Source: Lepidostoma basale
Lineage: Eukaryota > Arthropoda > Insecta > Trichoptera > Lepidostomatidae
DNA length: 64,000 nucleotides
Assembly: GCA_022606425.2 (NCBI GenBank)
Contig: JAHDVF020001468.1
Span: forward strand, 3,209,501-3,273,500
Direction of reading: 5' to 3'
Position 1 is the first letter of the stretch. Each line of letters starts with the position of its first letter. Below, one piece after another: positions 1-46,587 of this stretch. The position numbers and the translations under genes are program-made. A model generated the notes under the pieces. That model saw only the letters and a list, made by a program, of their open reading frames with translations, did not search any database and was not told the origin of the DNA.

Positions 1-95
1 TTATAGACGGCTCAACTTAGCAAAAAAAAAAATCGTTTTATTATAGATTTTTTAAGGCAAGCCCGGCTTTTCGGCTTATATGGAAGTACCGCCAC
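1..95 (+). mobile_element. LINE family I fragment
   Basis: Matches the reverse complement of 41,436-41,527 (TTTATTATAGATTTTTTAAG, TGGAAGTACCGCCACTG). Confidence 0.75.
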
Positions 96-213
96 TGGTG
101 ATAGGTACATGAATTCTACACCAGATCAAAGACAATCACACTGCCATCGCTGGGAATTGAACCCGGAACCTTCGGTATAGCAGTGAGAGCTCTTACCGCT
201 CTGCCACGAAGGT
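96..213 (-). mobile_element. tRNA-derived SINE, truncated
   Basis: The complement shows TGGCAGAGCGG (A box) and GGTTCAATTCC (B box). Its 5' end lies about 35 bases before the acceptor of exon 1. Confidence 0.83.
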
Positions 214-247
214 CATTTTTTAAAATAATTAATATTAAATGTTTAAG

Positions 248-34295
<34,048 letters not shown>

Positions 34296-34610
34296 TGTTG
34301 GACTTGTCGTGGAACTCTGACCAGTGGATTGGGCGAGGGGGGGCTTTTTTTAACTTTCTTGGGCAGGGAAGGAAGCCCAACGTTTGTGTGTAATATGTTA
34401 TTTTAAATGTTATTAATTTAAAAAAAAACTTTCCCCTTTTGATGAGTTCAAATTGTTCGGATCTGATAGGGCTAGAAGTGTTGTGTGGACATACCTGTAT
34501 TCTGCAATGTCATTGTATGTATTAGATAATTCAAAGATTTTGATGTCGTACTTTATTAGACAATTCAAAGATTTTGACAATCTATAAATAAATATAGAAT
34601 TTGGTATTGT
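34296..34610 (+). other. Probable 3' UTR and poly(A) signal
   Basis: This non-coding stretch follows the stop codon. AATAAA at 34,587-34,592 is a plausible polyadenylation signal; the true cleavage site is unknown. Confidence 0.5.
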
Positions 34611-34619
34611 GACAAGAAA

Positions 34620-34835
34620 TTATGATTTTTGTAAATTTATATTTTTTGTGAAAATTTATAATTTTTGTGAAAAATTATAATTTTTGTGAAAATTTATAAT
34701 TTTTGTGAAAATTTATAATTTTTGTGTATTTTTTCTGAAATTTAATATTTTTTCTGAAATTTAATATTTTTTCTGAAAATGGTTATTTTTTATGAAAATT
34801 CATAATTTTGGTGAAAATGTATAATTATGACGTAA
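34620..34835. repeat. AT-rich degenerate tandem array
   Basis: Repeats of TTTTTGTGAAAATTTATAA about 20 bp long, then TTTTTTCTGAAATTTAATA units. Confidence 0.85.
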
Positions 34836-35499
34836 ATCTAATGAAATTGTACATTTTATTGTTTGATGTAAATAGTTATTTGTATATTTTTTTTATAGTA
34901 ATAAAAAGAAATGACATTGTCGTTCATTTCAATAGAAAGGTTTTCATCACTTCTAGCCGATTGGGTTATCCCTTCCTATACAAAACATGTACATACCGCG
35001 TGTCTTCTTGTAGTGATGCAAATACTGTGTATCTAATATAATGTCATAAAAAAAATAGAGTACTTGTCTAAACTGTGTAATTTGGTTAATTCATTTACAG
35101 GGTATATTGAAAAATTTATAATATTTAGTCTACTATAAAAATGTACCAACTTAACCCTAAAAATATTTATCTGTGTTTCGTGAAAATCACAAAAAAAAAA
35201 ACCCAGTCTTAATCATCTGTATTTGCTGTTTGATTATCAAAACCATTTCATGTACTGTGTGCAAAAAAAGATGCATCTTATTTTTAGATTAACGAGTGCT
35301 TTATATTGTAAAAAAAAATCTTCCATATGTAATAACTTGGGAATATTAATCCCGCTCACACAAATTCACTCGTCGATTTATGATTGCACAACGATGAAGG
35401 GATAGTCTTATCGACACCACGTTAAAGACATATGTTATGCCATAATTCACTCTCTAGACATTATCCCCTGTAACTCTCGATCCAAAAGAAATAGATGTT
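34836..35499. other. Region downstream of the KDM7-like gene
   Basis: AT-rich; no supported gene. Confidence 0.5.
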
Positions 35500-35945
35500 T
35501 TAATTTTTGATGAAGTCTTCTTCTTCCTCTAAGTTTAGGTCGTATGACCTGTTTATGACAGTGAGCTGTCCTGGGATGATGATGTCCAGCCATCTCTCCG
35601 TCTTTTTGGCGGCCTTCCTGGTAATCTTTTGCTGCTTGGGTTTTCATCTTTTTTGCAATTCTTGTATTCTCCATGTTGTCCACGTCTCTTCAAATGCGTC
35701 TTCTGCATCTTTTTATCTTACTATATCCTCAACACCACAGACAGACCTTATTGTTTCATTTCTGATCTGATCTCTGAAGGTTTTGCCTGCGATGGAGCGT
35801 AGGGTTAGCATTTCTGCTTCTTTAAGAAGGTTCTTAGTCTTATAGGTATCCGCTCTGCGGCAGACGCATGCCTTGTATATCTTGACATTACTTTCGGTTA
35901 GCATATATTTGTTGCTCCATATGATGTCGCTTTGTTGGTTGTATC
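35500..35945 (-). mobile_element. LINE family H fragment
   Basis: - strand reads MLTESNVKIYKACVCRRADT, LKEAEMLTLRSIAGKTFRDQ, with a GAA-rich 3' end. Confidence 0.75.
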
Positions 35946-36084
35946 ATGTAGGCCATAAATGATAAACTCATGGAGTTAAAATTTTCTTTTTGCATTTTCA
36001 TTATAATTTAAAATGGAGTTTTACAAAATAAAAACCACAACTATCAGTCAAGTCTAAGAATTTCCACAGTGGCCAATTTCTAAA

Positions 36085-36290
36085 TTAAAACACTGTTTTT
36101 ACAAAAAATATTGTGAATGTAAAACACTGTTTTTCACCTTTTCACCAAATCGAAAAAAAAAGAAAAATTAGCATTTTAGCGGAAAGAAGAAAAACACTGT
36201 TTTATCTTTTCACAAATTTGAAAAACACTGTTTTTTGGGAAAGATGAAAAAAACTTTTTTTTCCACGTTTTCATAAAAACACTGTTTTAA
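36085..36290. repeat. Dispersed AAAACACTGTTTT units
   Basis: Six or so near copies of AAAACACTGTTTTT within 200 bases, spaced irregularly. Confidence 0.75.
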
Positions 36291-36639
36291 TTTATTGTTC
36301 TCTCTCTAACACAGTGCCGATAGCAGTATCCCTTATCGCAGTTGCCGGAATCTGTGTCACGGGATTAATCTTCCCTCATGATCATGTAATATTTTGTACA
36401 TTTTAAAAATGATAAGTGTAATATTTTGAAATTTGACGGTGTAACTTCACCGACGAATTTCTCCTCATGTACAATGGAAATTTCCAGATTATTATGTGTT
36501 TTAGGTCACGAAGAAATAAAACATAATGCTAATAAAGAGTTTAATATATTTGGGATCAAAATACAACGTGTCTCAAAAGAAAGTTTATATTTAATGGATC
36601 CATTATTCAAAAAAATGTTTATTAATTATTAACTAACTA

Positions 36640-37160
36640 AACTAACTAACCATCACGCCGTCATCCTGAAGGGTAGGCAGAAAGAATGGACCGCCACACT
36701 GTTCTGTCCTGATATACCTCTCTCTCATCCTTTACATTCATACATCTTGTCATGCACGCACGTCAATATCTCCGACTCCTCACGTGACCGACATTTAATA
36801 TTTGACTGATTTGATCGTGCCACGTTTTCCTCGGCCTCGCTCTATTTCTAGCTCCGTTCAGTTCGTTTACACATACCTTCTTCACCATTCTGTCTCCACT
36901 CATAACGACCCTTTCATTATTTTGTTCATAACACTTTCATTCGCACCGCATTCACTTCTTTTACTTGCATTTGACACTCTATCATATACAGATTTACCAC
37001 ACATTCGTCTTAGATATCTCATTTCTACTGCATTTATTTTACTTTCATCCTTCTTTTGCCAGTTCCATGCTTCACTTCCATATATAAGTGTCGGCACAAG
37101 AACACCATTATGCACTGCCATCTTAGCTTTTTTGGATATGCTTTTGTTTACGATGACAAA
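36640..37160 (-). mobile_element. LINE family A fragment
   Basis: - strand reads [20 protein letters not shown] with the (GTTA)n tail at 36,640. Confidence 0.82.
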
Positions 37161-37164
37161 TTAT

Positions 37165-37545
37165 TAAAGTACACAATTTTGGAATTAATTTCTTAAAAAT
37201 AATATCGTCCAAATGTAAACACTCGCATTCGTGGCACTCATTTAGTCACACAGTAAAATTTCTTATTACGGCTCGGCAGGTAGACTCCGTGATGGCTGCC
37301 GTTTCGTGATGAATATTTTCTTTCAAATGCGTCAGGGATGTCGGTTTATTGGCGTAAACTTTAGATTTGAGTTAATCCCACAAGAAAAAGTCAATAGGGG
37401 TTAAATCTGGACAGCGTGGAGGTCAATTTATGTCACCTATCCTGGAGATCAATTTGAGAGGGAAAGTTTTACGAACTCGTGGTAGAGACGTATTGGACGT
37501 GTGTGACGTTGGTCCGTACTGCTGGAACCATATTCTTTGGTTATA
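37165..37545 (-). pseudogene. Tc1/mariner transposase C-terminal fragment, broken
   Basis: The - strand reads CPDLTPIDFFLWD, stop, LKSKVYANKPTSLTHLKENI and LHLDDIIFK, typical of the end of the MNRLTSEQR-type mariner transposase, including the third catalytic Asp. Two in-frame stops are present. A LINE joins its upstream side at 37,551. Confidence 0.78.
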
Positions 37546-37550
37546 GCCGG

Positions 37551-38122
37551 GAAAGTTTTGCACTTAAAGTTGTCATCTCAAACAAAAACCTATTCAAAAA
37601 AGCTAGAATGGCAGTGCACAATGGTGTTCTTCTACCGACCCTTATGTACGGAAGCGAAGCATGGAACTGGCAAAAGAAGGATGAAAGTAGAATAAATGCA
37701 GTAGAAATGAGATCTCTTAGACGAATGTGTGGATACTCTGTGTATGATAGAGTGTCGAATGAAAATATAAGAAGTGAATGCGGTGCGAATGATGGTGTCA
37801 TGAACAAAATAATGAAAGGATCATTAAGATGGTTTGGACATATGGAAAGAATGAATGAAGAAAGAATGGTAAAAAAATTATATGTTAATGATGTAAATGG
37901 AACCAGAAATAGAGGAAGACCGAGGAAAACGTGGCACGATCAAATAAATCAAATATTGAATGTCGGCCATGTGAGGAGTCAGAGAAATCGACGCGCGTGC
38001 ATGACACGATGTATGAATGTTGAGGAAGCGAGAGAAATATGTCAGGAAAGAAAAGTGTGGCAGTTCATTCTTTCTGCCTACCCCTTCGGGGAGACGGCAT
38101 GATGGTTAGTTAGTTAGTTAAT
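37551..38122 (+). mobile_element. LINE family A fragment, open 3' frame
   Basis: An uninterrupted frame runs from LKVVISNKNLFKKARMAVHN to SILSAYPFGETA-like, with the (GTTA)n tail at the end. It is probably recent. It abuts a mariner transposase fragment. Confidence 0.85.
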
Positions 38123-38448
38123 TTTTGCAATTTAGGCACTAAGAAGTCGTCTAACAAACTTTCTTTTGAGACATCTTGTATACACACGTTTGAGCTTCCT
38201 CATACACATATCTGTAATTAGTTTTGTTATTTGAGTTCTTTATTTTAAAAGCAACAATTGAATGCAGTGCGAATGAAAGTGTTATGAACAAAATAGTGGA
38301 AGGATCATTAACCCTTAGGTTGCCTTTGCTACACTAGCAAGAAGCTCCGAATTGGAAGAATCGAAGTCATGATTTATTAAAGAATCATATACGTTGTGAG
38401 GGAGTGAGCAGTGGTCAGGTGAAAATATTTGTTCAGCTTTCAATAATA

Positions 38449-39062
38449 ATAATATGCTGACTTTTAAAGCGCCATTTTGTGATTTAATCACCTCAAGGGC
38501 GCATTAAGACGTGTTTTAAATCTAAATGTGAACGCTGCATCTGATTGATATTCGCGATCGATTAGAAAGTATAATAGAACAAAATATGCAAGTTTTAAAT
38601 TGGGTATGAAATATGAAAAATATGTGTTTTCAGCTTAGATCTGAAGTCTGTCGGATCATTTATGCATCTGAGGTGTGAAGGGAGATTGTTCCAAGCTGAT
38701 GGACCGGCTACCGCAAACGCTCGATCCCCGAAATTTGTACTGGGGCAACGCTTTAACTCAACTAATCTTCCTATTGCCGAGGAGTTCGCCGAGCGAAGTG
38801 TGGATTTCCTTGTATTTAGGCTGTCCGTTATACAGAGTTCGGATGTATAATTTGGAGCCATTCCATGTAGCGCTTTGGTGACTGTCCAGCTGAGTTTATA
38901 CTGGATTCTTTCTGGACTTTTAAGCCAGTGAAGTTCTTTGAGATGTTGTGTTATATGGAACTTATTTTCAATGCCTTTAATGAGTCTTGCTGCTGCATTG
39001 AAAATCAATGACCGTATCTTCCAAATTAAGCCACTTTTCTTTAAGAAACTTTCAACACACAA
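38449..39062 (-). mobile_element. L2/CR1-like LINE C-terminus (family C)
   Basis: A 155-codon frame on the - strand reads LIKGIENKFHITQHLKELHW, DRAFAVAGPSAWNNLPSHLR, FRSKLKTHIFHI, the classic end of this LINE group. The tail is an (ATT)n run at 38,449. Confidence 0.85.
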
Positions 39063-39439
39063 ATCTTCCCACTCTAGCCTATAAACCCACTGTACAAGGT
39101 ATACATGTACATTGTCATAATACGCAATAAACTAAAGACAAAGTTATTGTTTCATTCCAAGCATAATATTTGATTAAATTACAAATTATTACGATTTATC
39201 ATTAGTCTAAATCATAATAATAACAATATTCAAAAGTCCAATCTTGAGTGTATCTTTTTCGGCAAAATTGACTGTGTTTTTGTTGATATATCAATATACT
39301 CAGAAAACACAAAGATAAAAGGATAAGAAAAACATGGAACAGGATTTTCCAACGGATAGATCTGTCCTTTCAAAATCGCGGCTATTTTGAAATAGTAATC
39401 CTAAAAGTACCGGCAACCAAAGGGTTAATATAGTTTGGA

Positions 39440-40193
39440 CATAATAAACGCGGTCGAGATGAAATCCCTTAGACATATTTGTGACAAAACGAAGTATGTC
39501 AGAATTTCTAACGAAAGTAATGAATGTAGAACAAAAGAAATCATCATCAGAGATTTTGTGATGGTTAACATTAATTTAAAGTGTTTAAAAAAAAACTAAG
39601 ATGGCAGTGGACAATGGTGTTCTTATACCCGTATATATGGAAGTAAAAGCATAAAACCATCAGATGAAGGGTGATACTAGAATAACTACAGAGGAAGTTT
39701 TATATGTATTGTAGATTTTGTGAGATTTTGACCAAATCTTTCTGAGATTTTCACCAAATCTTTGTGAGATTTATACCAAATCTTTGCGAGATTTTCACCA
39801 AATCTTTGTGAGATTTATACCAAATCTTTGTGAGATTGATATCAAATCTTTGTGACAGATTATCAAAAGCAGATATAATAATCAAATACAGTAAGAACGG
39901 AAGTATCATGGACAAAACAAAAAAAAGGATTATTAAATGAATATAGAAAGAAAATAATGGTGAAGAAAGTATATATTAACGATGTAAATGCAGCAAGAAA
40001 TCGAGGTAGATTGAAGAAAATGTGGCATAATCAAATTTTAAATGGCGACCACACAAGACAGAAAAATCGACATACGTACATGACACGGTGTATAAATGGT
40101 AATAAAAGATAATGCATCATAGCACAGTGTCATGATTTTTCCTATTTGCCTGCCACTTCGGAGAAACGGCGTGATGGTTAGGTTAGGTTAGGT
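39440..40193 (+). mobile_element. LINE family A, heavily decayed copy with (GGTTA)n tail
   Basis: Scattered matches to the family 3' part, ending GGCGTGATGGTTAGG. The tail at 40,176-40,190 is three GGTTA units rather than GTTA. A minisatellite block (39,715-39,855) is embedded. Confidence 0.7.
39715..39858. repeat. 22-bp minisatellite, block 1
   Basis: Six or seven copies of TTTGTGAGATTTTCACCAAA(TC). Confidence 0.85.
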
Positions 40194-41104
40194 ACATTAT
40201 TTATTTTATTTTGTTTAACACAGATGAACAGTATATGACATTTTCAAAGACAAATTTTTCAAATTGAATCTTTACTGATATTGCAAAAAAAGGTTACATT
40301 TTTAAATTGTCACATGATTTTTTTTCCTTTTAAAATTAAAATCAGTTGCTCTGTGAAAAGTGAAATTTTAGTTTTCAATATATTATAAATTATTTTGAAA
40401 TGGGCCAAAGGAATTATCGGTTGGAGTAAAAGCCTTATTTACGCAATATTTCACTACATGTGTGTATATATAAGAATAAAAAATAAATAGCTATTGCAGA
40501 AAATAGCCTCTAATAAATCTGTTTAAGATAACTTCTGATTGTCCTATGACTTAGACACATCATACTTTGTGACATGATGTGAGATTTTCGACCAAATCTT
40601 TGTGAGAATTGTGGTCAAATCTTTTGTGAGAATTTTGACCAAATCTTTCTGAGATTTTTGTCAAAAAAACTTTGTGAGATTTTTCGTCAAATCTTTGTGA
40701 GATTATTGCCAAACATTTTGTGAGATTTTAACCAAATATTGGTTAGATTATCGAATCTCAAAGAATTAGGACAATGGAAGGGAAAACTGACTATAAGATT
40801 TCAATTTGATAACATTAAAATATCTAGTTAATAGATCTACAAAGCTGAAAAACACAATTTGAAATAATTACATCAATAATTATGACTGAATTCAACATCA
40901 AATAGAATCTATTTCATGTCAAAAAATATAATATAATATAATTCACTTACATTTACCATATATTCTTCATGTTAAATAATTAATACAAATAAAAGCGTCT
41001 GTTTTCTACAAATTTTATCATATATTATAGGAATGACATGTTTCGATATTCGACAAAGACATAATCAAATGCTTTTAGATAATACATTCACATTTGATAA
41101 TGCC
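40194..41104. other. AT-rich intergenic DNA around minisatellite block 2
   Basis: Nothing recognised apart from the 22-bp array. Confidence 0.5.
40572..40750. repeat. 22-bp minisatellite, block 2
   Basis: Related, more diverged units (TTTGTGAGATTTTNACCAAA) about 720 bp from block 1. Confidence 0.8.
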
Positions 41105-41530
41105 TTAACGAGGCTTGGTGGGTATAAGTCTTCTACAAGAAACGTCTCCATCCCGTCCTGTCTCTGGCCTCCACCTCCCAGTCTTGCTGCTCCAGGATCC
41201 GACAGACTGCCACGGCACCATACAACCATCGCAGTCTTGGCCTGCCGACGCTTCTTCGCCTTACTGGATTGTCATACAACACTCCTCTGTGGAGTTCCAG
41301 ATACTCCATGCGGTGCAAGTGCCCTAGCCAGCGCAGTCTGTTAATCTTTATAAACTTGACCACGCTGACATCCCGATATAGAGCGTAGAGCTCCGGGTTG
41401 TATCTCCTTCTCCACGTCTGACCATCCTTAATCAGTGGCGGTACTTCCATACAAGCCAAAAAGCCGGGCTTGCCTTAAAAAATCTATAATAAAACAATGT
41501 TTTTTGCGCGTTTGAGCTGTCTATGAATAA
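41105..41530 (-). mobile_element. LINE family I C-terminal fragment
   Basis: - strand reads MACMEVPPLIKDGQTWRRRY, KFIKINRLRWLGHLHRMEYL, RRSVGRPRLRWLYG. The segment 41,436-41,527 also matches 1-95 in inverse orientation. Confidence 0.78.
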
Positions 41531-41734
41531 GTTGCGTTGCAAATGACTCTGTTGACATGCGCAGAAATGACCTGTGTAGGTTTTGTTACACTCTAAAACA
41601 TGAAAACATGAAACAAAACATACCTACCGTATGTTTTGTTTCATGTTTTCGATGGGCTTCATATTGGGCTTGCAAAATTCTTCTGTCATTTACGTTATGT
41701 GCAGAAATGTTATGAAAAGAAATATTATGTAATT

Positions 41735-42395
41735 TCTTTCTTCTTCCTCAGCCTATTCCCGTCCACTCCTGCATCCAGGTTATTCCGACGTGTCTGTTCA
41801 GGTCATCCCTCCACCGTAGTTGCGGTCGCCCTGTACTTCTTTTTGCCGTCCACGGTCTCCAAGTCAGCAGTCTTCTTGTCCACTTTTCATCTGAGCTTCT
41901 GGCTACGTGACCCGCCCATTGCCATTTTAGAGTCGCCACCCGGTGGATGATGTCGGTGACCCTTGTTCTTTCTCACACCGTATCGTTTCTGACTCTGTCT
42001 CTTAGGCTTATTCCTAACATGACTCTTTCCATGGCTCTTTGGGTCACTCGCAGTTTCTCGGCACTTTGCTTGGACAATGTAACAGTTTCCAGACCATAAG
42101 TACGAACTGGCAGAACGCAGGCTTCATAGACTTTTTGTTTCAGGTTGGTCGAGACTTCATTTCCGCGGTTCGTAATAGTGCTTTGGTTCTATGTCAGCCC
42201 TCGATTCTATACCATAAGTCATTATGGGTCTGACACATGTCTTATATATTCGCACTTTGCTTTCCACTCGCATATGCTTGTTTTTCCACACAAAATCTTT
42301 CAAGCATCCAGATATTGCAGCCGCTTTGGTGTTTTGCTAGCGAACTTCATTATACAGATCCGTTTGGCATGAGAGATCTATGCCCAAGTATTTGA
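41735..42395 (-). mobile_element. LINE family B fragment
   Basis: - strand reads LKWQWAGHVARSSDEKWTRR, RPQLRWRDDLNRHVGITWMQ and further decayed upstream sequence. Confidence 0.78.
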
Positions 42396-42659
42396 ATTAA
42401 TGTCATTCCCATAAAATATAATAGAACTTGTAGAAAACAGACGTTTTCATTTGCATTCATTATTTAATATGAAGTTTTACATCATTGTTCAAGAAATAAT
42501 TAATAAGTTTCAAATATAATACATCTTCATCATCAGAAAGATGACCTAAAGATACTTTTTTAAATATTCTACAACGATTAGTATATAAGTATCAATTAGA
42601 AAATCCATTGTATTGACCAAAACACTTTGATGCTTCATTAAAAACTGATTAATATGGAA

Positions 42660-43350
42660 CAACATTAGCGTGAATGGTGAAAATTTGGAGCAAGTAGTTG
42701 AGTTTGTGTATTTAGGAAGTATGTTTACAGTGGAGAGGGATATTGAAAGAAGGGTTGGGGCAGGCAACAGAGTGAATGGTGCACTTAAAGTTGTCATTGC
42801 AAACAAAAACCTATCCAAAAAATCTAGAATGGCAGTGCACAATGGTGTTCTTCTACCGAACCTTATGTATGGATGCGAAGCATGGAACTGGCAAAAGAAG
42901 GATGAAAGTAGAATAAATGCAGTAGAAATGAGATCTCTTAGACGAATGTGTGGATACTCTGTGTATGATAGAGTGTCGAATGAAAATATAAGAAGTGAAT
43001 GCGGTGCGAATGATGGTGTCATGAACAAAATAATGAAAGGATCATTAAGGTGGTTTGGACATATTGAAAGAATGAATGAAGAAAGAATGGTAAAAAAATT
43101 ATATGGTAATGATGTAAATGGAACCAGAAATAGAGGAAGACCGAGGAAAACGTGGCACGATCAAATAAATCAAATATTGAATGTCGGCCATGTGAGGAGT
43201 CAGAGAAATCGACGCGCGTGCATGACACGATGTATGAATGTTGAGGAAGCGAGTGAAATATGTCAGGAAAGAAAAGTGTGGCATTCCATTCTTTCTGCCT
43301 ACCCCTTCGGGGAGACGGCGTGATGGTTAGTTAGTTAGTTAGTTAGTTTA
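42660..43350 (+). mobile_element. LINE family A fragment, open 3' frame of 217 codons
   Basis: Reads MNGENLEQVVEFVYLGSMFT to ICQERKVWHSILSAYPFGET, tail (GTTA)n. It is nearly identical to the copies at 37.6 and 62.1 kb. Confidence 0.88.
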
Positions 43351-43384
43351 ATATGGAACAAAGTTATTATATCACAATTGAGTT

Positions 43385-43830
43385 ACGAAGTGAAGCATGG
43401 AACTGACAGAAAAAAAATGAGAGCAGAATAAATGCGGTAGAGATGAGGTCCCTAAGTCGTATGTGTGGTAGAAGGAGGTACGACAGAATCTCAAATGCTG
43501 ATATAAGAAAGGAATATAGAGCGAAAGAAGGTATTATGAAAGGATCGCTGCGTTGGTTCGGACATATGGAGCGCATGGGTGAAGAAAGAATGGTTAAAAA
43601 AGTATACGATGTAAATGGATTACAGAGTCGAGGTAGACCGAGGAAAACATGGCATGACCAAACTAATCAAATTTTAAAGGTTGGTCATGTCAGAAGACGG
43701 AAGAATCGATGTGCGTGTATGACTCGCTGTATGAATGTGGAGGAAACTAGAGATGTATGTCAGGATAGAGTAGAGTGGCGGTCCATTCTCTTTGCCTACC
43801 CCTGCGGAGAAACTGCGTGATGGTTTGTTG
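43385..43830 (+). mobile_element. LINE family A, GTTT-tail subtype
   Basis: Reads SLSRMCGRRRYDRISNADIR ... SILFAYPCGETA, then GTGATGGTTTGTTG. Confidence 0.82.
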
Positions 43831-43879
43831 AGTTATTTCATTCAATTTCTTATATTTAGATGTTTTGCCAGCTAATATT

Positions 43880-43960
43880 GGCCATCGACAGTTGATTGTA
43901 ACACCTGATGATGCTAGCATCTGTTAGCGAAACAGCTGTCGCGACAATTAAATGGAAGTT
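43880..43960 (+). repeat. Short dispersed repeat (GAAACAGCTGTCGCG)
   Basis: TGTAACACCTGATGATG ... GAAACAGCTGTCGCG recurs inverted at 51,075-51,140. Confidence 0.6.
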
Positions 43961-44194
43961 AAATCTACACTATGTTCCAAATATTTAACCATAAATGTTA
44001 TATTTAATTATTTCATAAATGAAAAGTGATAATCTTACGTGTAAAAACAAATAAATAAATAGATAATTGAATGACTTTTATAATTAAAAAATATGAACAT
44101 AGATTTATTCACATTTGTCAGCATGTTAAATCAATTTTGAAAAACATAAAAAGGGTATTGTTTTAAAAAGTATATAAAGTTTATTATTGTATGC

Positions 44195-44918
44195 GAGACT
44201 ATGGCAGATCGAAATATTGTATCCGAGACGATTGCTGATCACAATATTGTAAGAAACAATTAGAGATCACAATATTGTATGTGAGAATAAGGTAGATCAC
44301 AATATTGTATGTGAGAATAAGGTAGATCACAATATTGTATGTGAGAATAAGGTAGATCACAATATTGTATGTGAGACGATGGCAGATTACAATATTGTAT
44401 CTAAGATGAGGGCGGATCACTATATTGTAAATGACAATTGCAGATCACAATATTGTATGTGAGAATAAGGTATATCACAATATTGTATGTGAGACGATGG
44501 CAGATTACAATATTGTATGTCAGATGATGGCTGATTACCATTTTTATCTAAGACGAGGGTGGATCTAATATTGTATGTGAGCATAAGGTAGATCACAATA
44601 TTGTATGTAAGACGATGGCGGATCACAATTTTGTAGGAGACAATTGCAGATCATAATATTGTGTGTGAGACGATGGTAGATTACAATATTGTATGTGAGA
44701 CAATGGCAAATTATAAAAGTTGTATGTAGGACGATGGCAAATCACAATATTGTATGTAAGACGCTGGCAGATTACAATATTGTATGTGAGAGAAAGGCAG
44801 ATTACAATATTGTATTTGAGATGATGGCAAACTACAATATTGTATGTGAGTTGATGGCAAATCACAATATTGTATGTCAGACGATTGCAGATTGCAATAT
44901 TCTATGTGTCAGATCACA
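44195..44918. repeat. 30-bp tandem array, about 24 units
   Basis: The unit is about TATGTGAGACGATGGCAGAT plus CACAATATTG. The 30-bp period keeps all frames in register, which explains the repetitive open frames seen there. Some units are interchanged with a GAATAAGGTA version. Confidence 0.93.
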
Positions 44919-45229
44919 ATGATGGACATGCGTTCGAACCTGACAATGTTTATATGTATACATATGTATTATACATGTTTTTGAAATTGATTTTTCTTTT
45001 AGTTTAATTTTGTAAATATAAAATTTAAATATTAGAAACAACAGTTTATCTATGAAGGCGATAATGGTGTTCTGGTTCCAACAGCTAAGCTCGGATATCT
45101 ACATATCACTCTGATATTGTCAGCGACCTAGCGCAGAAGGGGGTAAGCTTGCATCACCCCTCATATACTAATACTACCCTGAAGATGTAGACTACCACGA
45201 ACTCTGAAATGTCGGAAAGAGATACTAAA

Positions 45230-46060
45230 AGACATGGATACACCCAAGACCCAAGGGTAGGCAGAGAGAATGGACTGCCACACTAATCAATTCTGACACA
45301 CCTCTCTAGATTCCTTTACATTCATACAGTGAGTCATACACGCACGTCGATTCTTTCGACTTATAACATGAGTGACATTTAAAAAATATTACTATCCCTA
45401 ATGTATGGAAGCGAAGCATGGAACTGGCAGAAGAAGGATGAGAGCTGAATAAATGCGGTAGAGATGAGGTCCCTAAGACCTATGTGTGGTAGAACGATAT
45501 ACGACAGAATCTCAAATGCTGATATAAGAAAGGAATGTAGAGCGGAAGAAGATATTATGAACAAAATTATGAAAGGATCGCTGCGATGGTTCGGACATAT
45601 GGAGCGCATGAATGGAGAAAGAATGGTTAAGAAAGTTAATGATTTAAATGGAGTACGGAGTCGAGGTAGACCGAGGAAAGCGTGGCATGACCAAATTAAT
45701 CAAATTTTAAAGGTTGGTCATGTTAGAAGTCGTAAGAATCAACGTGCGTGTATGACTCGCTGTATGAATGTGGAGGAAGCTAGAGAGGTGTGCCAGGATA
45801 GAGTAGTGTGGCGGTTCATTCTCTCTGCCTACGCCTACGGAGAAACGGCGTGATGGTTTGTTGTTGTTGACAGTTAAAAAAAATATTTATTTTGTCATGC
45901 CATATTCTTCAGGTCTTCCTCGACTCCACAATCAATTCACATTGCTAATGTAATCTTTCTTAACCATTGTTTTTTTCATCTATGCATTCCATATGTCCAA
46001 ACCAACGCGATGATCCTTTCATAATACTTTCTTCCGCTCTACATTCCTTTCTTATATCTT
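45230..46060 (-). mobile_element. LINE family A fragment hosting another
   Basis: - strand pieces at about 45,250-45,385 and 45,885-46,060 flank a + strand insertion. Confidence 0.72.
45394..45872 (+). mobile_element. LINE family A, GTTT-tail subtype, nested
   Basis: Reads SLRPMCGRTIYDRISNADIR to FILSAYAYGETA, then TGGTTTGTTG. AT-rich flanks TTTAAAAAATATT and TTAAAAAAAATATT may be the target duplication. Confidence 0.8.
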
Positions 46061-46065
46061 CTTCT

Positions 46066-46585
46066 TCACTTTTGATAGACTCGGGAGTCTGTTATTTCAG
46101 GCGGGTCCTCTTGAGACGTTGAACTCCAGCTTTCTCTCCACCGTTTCGGGGGTCTTCCTAGTTGGCGTTGTCCGTTTGGCGTTCCATGGAGAGCTATGTA
46201 TGGTATCCTATTTGAGCTCATTCTTTCTACATTTTGATGCCAGTACGCCGTCTTTGACGTCCCCATCTGACCACATCTTCGACCTCGCAGATTTCTCGGG
46301 ATTGCTGTATTCCTAACTCGATCACATATGGTTTTGCCAGCTATAGCGCGAAGTGTTTTCATCTCGGTTGTCCGGAGCATGCTCTTTGTCTTGACAGTGT
46401 CTGCCCTCGATTCAATGCCATATGTGAGGATTGGTCGCACACAGGTCTTATAGATGCGTACCTTGCTGTCGGTCCTCATGTCCTTGTTTCTCCATATGAC
46501 ATCTTTCAGGCAGCCTGCAACCGCTGCAGCCTTATCTGCCCGTGACCTTACTTCTCTGGGGAGGTCATTAGAGCTGGTTACTTCG
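46066..46585 (-). mobile_element. LINE family H fragment
   Basis: - strand reads MRTDSKVRIYKTCVRPILTY, TTEMKTLRAIAGKTICDRVR, RQLGRPPKRWRESW. Confidence 0.8.
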
Positions 46586-46587
46586 CT

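Noticed and set aside
40171..40193. Telomere or interstitial telomere array
   Set aside because: Only three TTAGG units at the end of a LINE copy; too short to call a telomere.
44195..44918. Possible CRISPR-like array (30-bp repeats)
   Set aside because: Units are contiguous with no unique spacers, and the context is a eukaryotic intergenic region.
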